A DNA stretch of 11,140 nucleotides from Bacillota bacterium. Its GTDB lineage: Bacteria; Bacillota; Clostridia; Lachnospirales; Lachnospiraceae. The stretch spans positions 1 through 11,140 of the forward strand of contig JAFAEB010000064.1 of NCBI GenBank assembly GCA_023424235.1. The letters run 5' to 3'. The stretch's first letter is position 1; every line of letters begins with the position of its first letter. This document shows positions 1 to 4,961 of the stretch, in pieces. The position numbers and the translations under genes are program-made. The notes below the pieces were generated by a model, which was not told the DNA's origin, ran no database searches, and saw only the letters and a list, made by a program, of their open reading frames with translations.

Positions 1-1
1 T

Positions 2-262
2 GGTGCTGTAATTGATGAAGCTACAAATGTATTTGCACTTGGAGCGTTGCTTTTTGACAGTTTTTTCGGTAACTATACAGATGCTGAAGTAAGACATCGA
101 TATAAAATGAACGCATTTACACCTTGCTCTATTGAGAACTGGGAATTAAGCAAAGCGTGCTATGATGTTGTACTAAAATCTGTCGCTCTAGAAAGAACTG
201 AACGGTATGCCTCGATAAACGAATTCTATATCGCTTGGAATGGAGCTCTATTTGCCAAATAA
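2..262 (+). CDS. C-terminal end of a protein-kinase-like (Ser/Thr kinase / APH fold) protein, cut by window start
   Basis: The frame is open from the first bases of the window and gives 86 residues before TAA, so the true start lies upstream. An internal ATG at 47 is not a credible start because it has no ribosome binding site and sits inside the conserved part. The segment beginning GAVIDEATNVFALGALLF fits kinase subdomain IX (D-x-x-x-x-x-LG), the aspartate-plus-glycine helix after the activation segment. The end, with R-Y-A-S-I-x-E-F-x-x-x-W, fits subdomain XI with its conserved arginine. The ATP-binding and catalytic HRD/DFG parts would be upstream and cannot be checked. Such short kinase-like proteins occur in Bacillus genomes beside acetyltransferase genes. 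The substrate is unknown and could be protein or small molecule. The family call is fairly good; the function is open. Confidence 0.65.
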   Translation, partial: GAVIDEATNVFALGALLFDSFFGNYTDAEVRHRYKMNAFTPCSIENWELSKACYDVVLKSVALERTERYASINEFYIAWNGALFAK

Positions 263-361
263 GCATAATATACAGTAAATTAAATACACAATACGTATTT
301 ATGCGGGTTGTGGCGTTATGCAAACGCCTAAGTTACTACAGTAAGGATAAGGAGACTGTCA
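263..361 (+). promoter_or_regulatory. Leader with small hairpin and RBS before the GNAT gene
   Basis: The gap between the kinase-like gene and the acetyltransferase has a perfect 6-bp hairpin, GGCGTT (312-317) against AACGCC (323-328) with loop ATGCA. A short tight dyad, TTACT-AC-AGTAA (333-344), follows. AAGGAG at 349-354 lies 7 nt before the GTG start at 362 and decides that start. No T-run follows the hairpin, so it is not a terminator. I see no clear -35/-10 pair, so co-transcription with the upstream gene is possible. A regulatory role for the hairpin is inference. Confidence 0.35.
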
Positions 362-904
362 GTGGAAATAATCTATCGTGAAATACATTTAAATGAACTA
401 GATGATAATATATTAAAACATTTCAACAGATACCAAAATGTTTTAAAGGACTGGTGCTTTGAAAATGGAGAATATGTATTAAAATCTTCACCTCATATTG
501 AAAATTGGGATGAATCTGCAAAGAAACGAAAAATTAAAACATTTTATACAATTTTACAGCATGGTGGAAAGTTATTTGGAGCCTTTGATAATGATAAACT
601 TATAGGGTTTTCAGGTATTGATGGTATACTAATTGGTAGTAGAAAACAATATATAGAACTCTCAGAACTTCATGTTTCATATGAATATCGTGGTAAAAAA
701 ATTGGAAAAGAATTATTTAAAAGATGTGTAGAGTCGGCTTCTGCATATAACTACAAAAAGTTATATATAGTAGCAAGTTCATCTGAAGAAAGTCAGAAAG
801 CATATTACAAATTAGGCTGTAAATATACAGAAGAATTAATACCAGAGCTATATGAAAATAGCCCAACAGATGTACATATGGAATATATTATTTTACAACA
901 ATAA
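362..904 (+). CDS. GNAT-family N-acetyltransferase (180 aa)
   Basis: This is a single-domain GNAT acetyltransferase, which in this family moves an acetyl group from acetyl-CoA to an amine on a small molecule, peptide or protein in the cytoplasm. Motif A is clear at residues 101-117: strand SELHVSYEYR, then R110-G-K-K-I-G115, the pyrophosphate-binding loop, followed by helix KELF. Residues 66-92 (GGKLFGAFDNDKLIGFSGI) form the usual beta2-beta3 hairpin before it. Residues 134-153 (LYIVASSS...AYYKLGC) match motif B, with the Y-x-x-x-G turn near the acyl site. The GTG start is supported by AAGGAG 7 nt upstream, and the length is normal. The N-terminal 60 residues are not recognisably similar to a known resistance enzyme, so the substrate is unknown. 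Its neighbours (kinase-like protein, second GNAT, APH-type kinase) suggest small-molecule modification, which is inference. Confidence 0.85.
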   Translation: MEIIYREIHLNELDDNILKHFNRYQNVLKDWCFENGEYVLKSSPHIENWDESAKKRKIKTFYTILQHGGKLFGAFDNDKLIGFSGIDGILIGSRKQYIELSELHVSYEYRGKKIGKELFKRCVESASAYNYKKLYIVASSSEESQKAYYKLGCKYTEELIPELYENSPTDVHMEYIILQQ

Positions 905-958
905 CATTTTGATAATAAATTAAGTTACTTCGAATCTCCCGTCTCGTGCTTTTCTATA

Positions 959-987
959 TTGAACATATGTTCTTGTTGGGCTATAAT
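959..987 (+). promoter_or_regulatory. SOS-type promoter: LexA/DinR box over a sigma-A promoter
   Basis: TTGAAC (959-964) and TATAAT (982-987) are separated by exactly 17 bp, a near-consensus sigma-A promoter. GAACATATGTTC (961-972) is a perfect palindrome that fits the Gram-positive LexA consensus GAAC-N4-GTTC and overlaps the -35 element, the usual position for repression. Transcription would run to the right, into the 15-codon ORF at 1012 and the gene at 1078. The sites are seen directly; SOS control is inferred from the known LexA consensus of Bacillus subtilis. Confidence 0.75.
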
Positions 988-1011
988 AGAACTTAGGAAG
1001 TGGGGTTTATT

Positions 1012-1059
1012 ATGATATATAAAAAGCAGTTTAATGATAGACCAGCAATATTCATTTAA
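1012..1059 (+). CDS. 15-codon ORF directly under the SOS promoter (leader peptide or gene stump)
   Basis: The first ATG downstream of the LexA-box promoter opens a 15-residue frame, MIYKKQFNDRPAIFI, ending in TAA at 1057-1059. GGGG at 1002-1005 is 6 nt before the ATG, a plausible ribosome binding site. The next gene's binding site begins 7 nt after the stop, so the two could be translationally coupled. I do not recognise the peptide. It may be the leftover 5' end of a lost SOS gene (for example an error-prone polymerase operon) fused by deletion to the next gene, a true short leader, or chance. Confidence 0.3.
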   Translation: MIYKKQFNDRPAIFI

Positions 1060-1077
1060 TATAATTGGAGGTATATG

Positions 1078-1443
1078 ATGTTTAGATTGGGAATAATTGA
1101 GGAAAGTTTAAAAAGTGAAAAAACATTAACCTTAGTAAAGCCTTATTTCTTTTCACAAAGAATTGAAAATGTATCAGATGACGAATATTCAACATGGCAT
1201 ATAAATGAGTACCATGTACCAGATGATAATATTGAGGAATTATTAAACATTCTGAAGGATGAGGTAAAACTTACATGGTATGTTCATGCTTTTAGTGATA
1301 ATCAGCTATATGTTGTGTTACCAGGTAAATTCTTTTCTATCTCATCACTGAGAGATGATACTTGGAATGAAATGATTGAGTATGGGGTTAAGGTAGCAAA
1401 TGTTGAGAAAGATTTTTTAGAGAACGTACCTTTACATGTTTGA
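1078..1443 (+). CDS. Conserved protein of unknown function (121-122 aa), probably SOS-controlled
   Basis: There are two ATGs in a row, at 1075 and 1078. GGAGG at 1067-1071 is 3 nt from the first and 6 nt from the second, so 1078 is preferred (121 residues, starting MFRLGIIEESL). The protein is soluble and acidic, has no signal peptide or membrane segment, and is rich in aromatic and charged residues. Notable stretches are PYFFSQRIENV, WHINEYHVPDD, LTWYVHAFSDNQLYVVLPGKFF and DDTWNEMIEYGVKVANVE. The overall pattern recalls small conserved hypothetical proteins of Bacillus and Clostridium, but I cannot name a characterised family or reaction. It is the first substantial gene after the LexA-box promoter, so damage induction is possible. 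Its stop is followed within 10 nt by the radical SAM remnant. Coding status is likely; function is unknown. Confidence 0.7.
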   Translation: MFRLGIIEESLKSEKTLTLVKPYFFSQRIENVSDDEYSTWHINEYHVPDDNIEELLNILKDEVKLTWYVHAFSDNQLYVVLPGKFFSISSLRDDTWNEMIEYGVKVANVEKDFLENVPLHV

Positions 1444-1450
1444 TTTATAA

Positions 1451-2058
1451 AGATGTTCTATAACGAAGATTTTAATGACATTTGGCGGAGAACCACTGTT
1501 ATATCCAGAGGATGTTTGCAAGATTCATACAGCTGCGACAGAAGCTGGGATACCCAAAAGAGAAATGATTACGAATGGGTTCTTTAGCAAAAGCAAGGAA
1601 CGAATAAGGGAAGTTACGCACATGCTAGCAGAAAGTGGGTTGAATTATATTATGCTTTCTGTTGATGCATTCCATGAGGAAACAATTCCTTTAGAGTTTG
1701 TTAGTTTCTTTGCTGATTGTGCAAAAGATGAGGGAATACCGATTAAACTTCATCCTGCATGGCTTGTGAGCAAAGAGAATGATAATCAATATAATAAAAG
1801 AACTAGAGAGTTTTATTAAAATTTACAGAAAAAGGATTTGAGGTGTCATCAGGCAATGTTATTTGGCCAGAAGGAAGCGCAAAGAAGTATTTAAGTGAGT
1901 ATTTCGATGAAAATATTGAGTATATTAATCCATACGCTGATGATGATTCAAGGGATGTTTGGACACTCTGTTTTAATCCTAATGGAGATGTACTAAATGG
2001 AAACATATATAAAAATTGTATTATGGATATTTTAAAAGCATACTCAAGAGAAGTCTAG
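1451..2058 (+). pseudogene. Radical SAM protein remnant: N-terminus missing, one internal frameshift
   Basis: Homology begins about 1451 (ITKILMTFGGEPLLYPE) and runs to a TAA at 1817, then resumes in the -1 frame (LLKFTEKGFEV onwards) to TAG at 2056. TFGGEPLL is the radical SAM GGE motif that holds the methionine amino group of SAM. ITNGFF and LSVDAFHEE fit later strands of the partial TIM barrel. The CxxxCxxC cluster motif that normally lies upstream of GGE is absent, because the 122-aa gene ends just before the remnant. Adding one T to the TTTT run at 1811-1814 would join the frames as TREFLLKFTEKGF, so the break is a 1-nt deletion (or sequence error). The C-terminal part (CFNPNGDVLNGNIYKN) resembles the end of small Bacillus/Clostridium radical SAM proteins. 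It cannot be active as such. Confidence 0.8.
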
Positions 2059-2122
2059 TACTTATTTTGTGATGCTAAGAGAATAAAAAATGTATAAGAA
2101 CGATTTATTTTACTTATTCTGG

Positions 2123-2182
2123 TATAATCAATATTAAATAGATTTTTTGTTAATCTTGTTTATATCGCTTTTGCGTTATAAT
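2123..2182 (+). promoter_or_regulatory. Candidate promoter(s) for the leader peptide-GNAT unit
   Basis: TATAAT at 2177-2182 stands 27 nt before the leader-peptide ATG, a fitting distance for a short leader transcript. The best -35 candidates are weak: TCTTGT at 2154-2159 with a 17-bp spacer, or TTGTTT at 2157-2162 with 14. A second TATAAT at 2123-2128 also lacks a good -35. A promoter here is likely because the upstream gene is a pseudogene, but the exact start is uncertain. Confidence 0.4.
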
Positions 2183-2209
2183 AAATAAAATATGAAAGGG
2201 TGTTATCAT

Positions 2210-2263
2210 ATGAAAATAACTAAAATTAATTCAAATAAATATAGGAGGGCCACTTTACTATAA
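2210..2263 (+). CDS. Leader peptide (17 aa) upstream of the double-GNAT gene
   Basis: ATG at 2210, preceded by AAAGGG (2195-2200) with 9 nt spacing, opens the 17-residue frame MKITKINSNKYRRATLL, ending in TAA at 2261-2263. The stop is 26 nt before the TTG start of the GNAT gene. The two arginine codons AGG AGG are part of AGGAGGG, which forms the left arm of a hairpin whose right arm is CCCTCCT. This arrangement (short ORF, hairpin overlapping its 3' end, resistance-like gene with its Shine-Dalgarno just downstream) is that of ribosome-mediated attenuators in Gram-positive cat, erm and ABC-F genes. The peptide does not match a leader that I can name. Translation and a regulatory role are inferred. 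Confidence 0.55.
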   Translation: MKITKINSNKYRRATLL

Positions 2264-2283
2264 CCCTCCTAACATAATGGAGG
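2242..2283 (+). promoter_or_regulatory. Translational attenuator-like RNA element: two mutually exclusive stems
   Basis: Stem 1 is 8 bp and perfect: TAGGAGGG (2242-2249) against CCCTCCTA (2264-2271), loop 14 nt. Stem 2 uses part of the same right arm: CCTCC (2265-2269) against GGAGG (2279-2283), which is the ribosome binding site of the GNAT gene, loop 9 nt. Both cannot form at once. In stem 1 the GNAT binding site is free; in stem 2 it is hidden. No U-run follows, so control would be at translation rather than termination. A ribosome on the last codons of the leader peptide would cover the left arm. The pairings are seen; switching is inference. Confidence 0.55.
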
Positions 2284-2289
2284 ATAACT

Positions 2290-3279
2290 TTGAATAAACA
2301 ACTTATTTGTAAACCACTTGATTCAAACTATATTAAAATCGCTGTTGAAATGGCACAGGAAAATTATGACTTGGAGAAACAATCTGTAACTGCTTTAGGT
2401 AATATCGATAATAGAGAATTTTATCAATCAAAGATTGAAACATTATTTGAAAATGGTATTGGGCGTATTGCTTTTCAAAATGATGAACCTGTTGGATTTC
2501 TGGCGTTTAGTCAAATTTATGATAACGGTAATGGGGTAATGGAGGCTACATCACCTCTTTATGGTTACGGAATCAGAAATAAAAATCGTGAAAAAGTTAT
2601 TGGCCATCTATTTCAAGCTACAGCTGCTGAAATTTGTGAAAAGTATGCCCAGAGTTTGAAAATAAATGTATATGCTCATGATAGAGATGTACTTAATATG
2701 TATATTATGAGTGCTTTTTCTATGGATACTACAGATGTGATCCGAAATACAGCTATTAAAATTCCATCAGATAACAATGATTTAATTTTTACTGAATTGG
2801 ATAGAACACAAATATTAGAGTACAGAACAGATGTAATTGAATTATATCGTAACTTAATAAACCATCTGCGTATAAGTCCCGTTTTCTATCATTGTAATGA
2901 ATTTCTACCAATTGAAGACAGATTTGAAGATTTATTAAGTGAAGATATACGTATTTTTGCAGCTTTTCATAACAATCAGCTTATTGGATTGATTGGTACT
3001 GAACAAACAGATATTGAATTTGCCAAAACTGATTCCAAAGCTATAGGAATGGGAGTTGTCTTCATCAAGCCAAACTATAGAGGACAAGGAGTGGGTGCAG
3101 CTCTACTTGCTTTTGCTAACAATAAAATTAAGGAAAGCGGAATAGATAGAGTATTTGTCACTCACGGAACAATCAATCCTACAGCAAGAGGGTTTTGGGA
3201 TAAACACTTTTCAAATTATGCATATACAATGACAAGACGGGTAGACCCTGCAATGCTCGGAATTATTAAAGCGATTTAG
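2290..3279 (+). CDS. Tandem double-GNAT acetyltransferase (329 aa), TTG start
   Basis: TTG at 2290 is the only workable start: GGAGG at 2279-2283 is 6 nt upstream and an in-frame stop lies at 2275. The protein has two GNAT folds. The C-terminal one (about 167-329) is canonical: FAAFHNNQLIGLIG (beta2-beta3, 223-236), motif A MGVVFIKPNYRGQGVGAALL (254-273, with R264-G-Q-G-V-G269), and a motif-B-like THGTINPTARGFWDKHF (291-307). The N-terminal one (about 1-160) keeps the shape (RIAFQNDEPVGFLAF, 59-73; VYAHDRDVLNMYIMSAF, 128-144), but its acetyl-CoA loop is degenerate (NREKVIG, 99-105), suggesting a structural or substrate-binding role. The same layout, with one degenerate domain, is known in mycothiol synthase and Eis-like enzymes. 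The substrate is unknown. The leader peptide suggests induction by a ribosome-affecting compound, which is inference. Confidence 0.85.
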   Translation: MNKQLICKPLDSNYIKIAVEMAQENYDLEKQSVTALGNIDNREFYQSKIETLFENGIGRIAFQNDEPVGFLAFSQIYDNGNGVMEATSPLYGYGIRNKNREKVIGHLFQATAAEICEKYAQSLKINVYAHDRDVLNMYIMSAFSMDTTDVIRNTAIKIPSDNNDLIFTELDRTQILEYRTDVIELYRNLINHLRISPVFYHCNEFLPIEDRFEDLLSEDIRIFAAFHNNQLIGLIGTEQTDIEFAKTDSKAIGMGVVFIKPNYRGQGVGAALLAFANNKIKESGIDRVFVTHGTINPTARGFWDKHFSNYAYTMTRRVDPAMLGIIKAI

Positions 3280-3289
3280 AATTATTATA

Positions 3290-3334
3290 AACTCTGCATT
3301 TATAACCAATCATTTCGGCTGTAAATGCAGAGTT
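3290..3334 (+). repeat. Perfect 13-bp inverted repeat between the GNAT and kinase genes
   Basis: AACTCTGCATTTA (3290-3302) pairs perfectly with TAAATGCAGAGTT (3322-3334). One G-U and one A-U pair extend the stem inward to 15 bp, leaving a 15-nt loop. Neither strand has a T-run after the stem, so it is a poor intrinsic terminator. It begins 11 nt after the GNAT stop and ends 4 nt before the ribosome binding site of the next gene (GGGAG, 3339-3343), so it could attenuate, shield mRNA ends, or bind a protein as DNA. Confidence 0.7.
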
Positions 3335-3348
3335 AAATGGGAGTTAAT

Positions 3349-4353
3349 ATGAGCACTATAGAAATTTATGATGATATTAAAATATTGTTTCATAAATATA
3401 AAATTGGAAACGTAGTACAAGAACCATCAAGTATTTCAGGTGGACTCATGCACAAAATGTTTAAGGTAACTACTGAAGCAAATATATACGCTGTAAAATG
3501 GCTTAATCCGTCATTAATGCAGAGAAGTGGCGTAATGGAAAATATGATTAATTCGGAACGAATCGCAAATGCCTTTTCCAAACAGTTACCCGTTATAGCA
3601 GCTTTAAATATTGACGGGAAAAATGTTTTAAATTCCAATAATAAATATTATATGGTGTTTAATTGGATTGAAGGTGCATCAATTTTTCCTCCTCTAATCA
3701 GCGAAAAACACTGTTATCAAATAGGAAGTTCATTAGGTAAAATTCATCAATTAAACATTACTATCCCTCAAGTAAAAAAAGATAATAACGATTCTACAAT
3801 CTATAAGTGGAATCAATTACTAGTTAGTGGAAAAGAGTTAAACGCCTTTTGGCTCGAAGCTTACGCTAAAATGGTTGATAAATTAATGTATTGGAATACT
3901 CTAATAAATGAATCACTGTTTAAATTATCAGAGTTTATGGTAATCAGTCACAGAGATTTAGACCCTAAAAATGTAATTTGGTATCATGATAAACCATTTT
4001 TCATTGACTGGGAAGCAGCGGGTTATGTAAACCCATATCAAGAATTATTAGAAGTTTTAAACTATTGGACTAATAATGGAAAAGGTGAATTAGATAAAAG
4101 CAAATTTAAAATTCTATTAAATGCTTATAGTGATTATATGAGTACAAAAAACATTGATTGGGATTGTGTACTTAATAGTGGCTATGCTGGTATGCTTGGT
4201 TGGTTAGAATACAGTTTAAAACGGGCGTTAGGAATTGAAAGTAGTGACGAAGATGAGAAAAAATTAGGAGCGGAGCAAGTGATTAGAACCATCCAAGAAT
4301 TAGAAAAATATGATAGCCAATTGATAATATTAAAGAAATGGTTAAGTGAATAA
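3349..4353 (+). CDS. Aminoglycoside-phosphotransferase-fold (APH/choline kinase-like) kinase, 334 aa
   Basis: The preferred start is ATG 3349, with GGGAG (3339-3343) 5 nt upstream. An ATG at 3337 overlaps that site and has none of its own. The APH fold is clear: a glycine-rich nucleotide loop at SGGLMHKMFKV (30-40), ATP-binding lysine K50 in YAVKW, a hinge at YYMVFNWIEG (about 102-111), the catalytic Brenner loop HRDLDPKNVIW (H201, D203, N208), and the Mg-binding IDWEAAGYVNP (D220). The family phosphorylates hydroxyls of small molecules (aminoglycosides, choline, homoserine, methylthioribose, macrolides). Nothing here identifies the substrate, and I would not call it a resistance gene. The length is usual for the family and all catalytic residues are present, so it is probably active. 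It likely shares a transcript with the double-GNAT gene 58 nt upstream. Confidence 0.8.
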   Translation: MSTIEIYDDIKILFHKYKIGNVVQEPSSISGGLMHKMFKVTTEANIYAVKWLNPSLMQRSGVMENMINSERIANAFSKQLPVIAALNIDGKNVLNSNNKYYMVFNWIEGASIFPPLISEKHCYQIGSSLGKIHQLNITIPQVKKDNNDSTIYKWNQLLVSGKELNAFWLEAYAKMVDKLMYWNTLINESLFKLSEFMVISHRDLDPKNVIWYHDKPFFIDWEAAGYVNPYQELLEVLNYWTNNGKGELDKSKFKILLNAYSDYMSTKNIDWDCVLNSGYAGMLGWLEYSLKRALGIESSDEDEKKLGAEQVIRTIQELEKYDSQLIILKKWLSE

Positions 4354-4497
4354 ACATGAATGATAAGAAAACTGAAAAACTAAACTTAAGCATAATATGA
4401 TAGTTTCGGAGTAGGTAAATCTTGGGGACGTGGAATGGAATTTGTAAAGGGAATCAATATGTGTGCAGATATATAACAGAAGTACTATTTATAGTAT
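4354..4497 (+). other. Gene-poor stretch with decayed coding traces
   Basis: No convincing gene. A 14-codon ORF starts at ATG 4356, only 2 nt after the kinase stop, without a ribosome binding site. In one frame, codons from 4396 to 4473 read YDSFGVGKSWGRGMEF... to a TAA at 4474, then pass a TAG at 4492, and continue in the same frame into the ORF at 4498. The shared frame hints at one older gene broken by nonsense mutations, but I cannot match it to a family. Confidence 0.3.
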
Positions 4498-4692
4498 TTG
4501 TGTGATAGGGGATTTGACGACCAAATTTTACGGGATAACGGGGTTAAGTATCAATATGATATAAAAGATAAAGATGGAAATAAAACAAATTGGAGATTAT
4601 ATGTTTCTTCTGAATGTCTTTTTGTTGCGTCCTATCATAATTCTTCTAAAGGTTTTGAAGTTATTTGGGAGATAGCAAAATTGTCTAAGTAA
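4498..4692 (+). pseudogene. Orphan 64-codon frame, probable C-terminal remnant of an unknown gene
   Basis: The frame could begin at TTG 4498 but no ribosome binding site precedes it, and in-frame stops at 4474 and 4492 interrupt coding-like sequence upstream. The 64 residues are hydrophilic with an aromatic-rich end (WRLYVSSECLFVASYHNSSKG, then FEVIWEIAKLSK) that looks like real protein rather than random translation. There is no signal peptide, membrane segment or motif I know. It may be the tail of a degraded gene, or a small intact gene with a poor start. The tRNA-like piece begins about 40 nt after its stop, so it lies at the edge of a possible island. Function unknown. Confidence 0.35.
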
Positions 4693-4730
4693 TTCTAACT
4701 CTTTCTCAATCGTACTTTCATAGAATTGTT

Positions 4731-4757
4731 CGGGTTCGAATCCCGCAACGGATTAAA
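4731..4757 (+). tRNA. tRNA 3'-end fragment (T-arm and acceptor-like tail), not a full tRNA
   Basis: CGGG-TTCGAAT-CCCG (4731-4745) has the exact shape of a tRNA T-arm: a 7-nt TTCGAAT loop closed by four G-C pairs. The bases after it (CAACGGATT) would be the 3' acceptor strand. I find no matching 5' acceptor, D-arm box A or anticodon arm upstream, so the tRNA is incomplete. A 3' tRNA end followed by a terminator is what a duplicated attachment site of an integrated element leaves behind. A chance palindrome in AT-rich DNA is possible but unlikely. Confidence 0.5.
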
Positions 4758-4759
4758 TA

Positions 4760-4796
4760 AAAAGATTATCCTACAAAAGTGGGTTAGTCTTTTTTT
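4760..4796 (+). terminator. Strong intrinsic terminator
   Basis: The left arm 4760-4774 (AAAAGATTATCCTAC) pairs with the right arm 4779-4793 over a 15-position stem with one mismatch and two G-U pairs, closed by an AAAA loop. Seven Ts (4790-4796) end it, and the A-run on the left adds U-A pairing. It lies right after the tRNA-like end, as expected for a tRNA transcript terminator, and isolates the helicase gene from upstream transcription. Confidence 0.85.
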
Positions 4797-4885
4797 AGTG
4801 CGCCTAGAAAATACAGATATACTAGTCATTTTTTATGTAATAGAAATTACGTCCTATTATATTCAATGAATTTCAAAAATTTACC

Positions 4886-4914
4886 TTTCAAAGTATTATT
4901 TGATATTGTATAAT
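4886..4914 (+). promoter_or_regulatory. Promoter of the exonuclease-helicase gene
   Basis: TATAAT (4909-4914) is preceded by TTTCAA (4886-4891), a weak -35, with a 17-bp spacer. The start codon is 48 nt downstream of the -10. A terminator lies upstream and there is no other gene in between, so the helicase gene is transcribed alone. A small dyad, GTAAT-AGAA-ATTAC (4837-4850), sits further upstream and could be an operator, though there is no direct evidence. AAGGGA (4951-4956), 5 nt before ATG 4962, is the ribosome binding site. Confidence 0.55.
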
Positions 4915-4961
4915 GGGAATTAAATACAATGAAAATAATTAACGATGGATAAGGGATTATT

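Noticed and set aside
129..323. 64-codon ORF on the - strand
   Set aside because: It is antisense to the kinase-like C-terminus and has no ribosome binding site or recognisable motif; a shadow frame.
1808..1825. Programmed -1 frameshift in the radical SAM frame
   Set aside because: No X-XXY-YYZ slippery heptamer is in phase and no downstream stem is visible; a simple 1-nt loss in the T-run explains it, and the N-terminus is missing anyway.
1803..2006. 67-codon ORF on the - strand
   Set aside because: It lies opposite the second half of the radical SAM remnant, whose + frame has clear homology; a shadow frame.
3290..3334. Intrinsic terminator
   Set aside because: The stem is strong but there is no T-run on either strand after it, so it is listed as an inverted repeat instead.
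3390..3638. 82-codon ORF on the - strand
   Set aside because: It is antisense to the N-terminal part of the APH-type kinase, which has all its motifs; a shadow frame.
4681..4757. Complete tRNA gene
   Set aside because: Only the T-arm and tail fit. There is no D-arm box, no anticodon stem and no 5' acceptor matching the tail.
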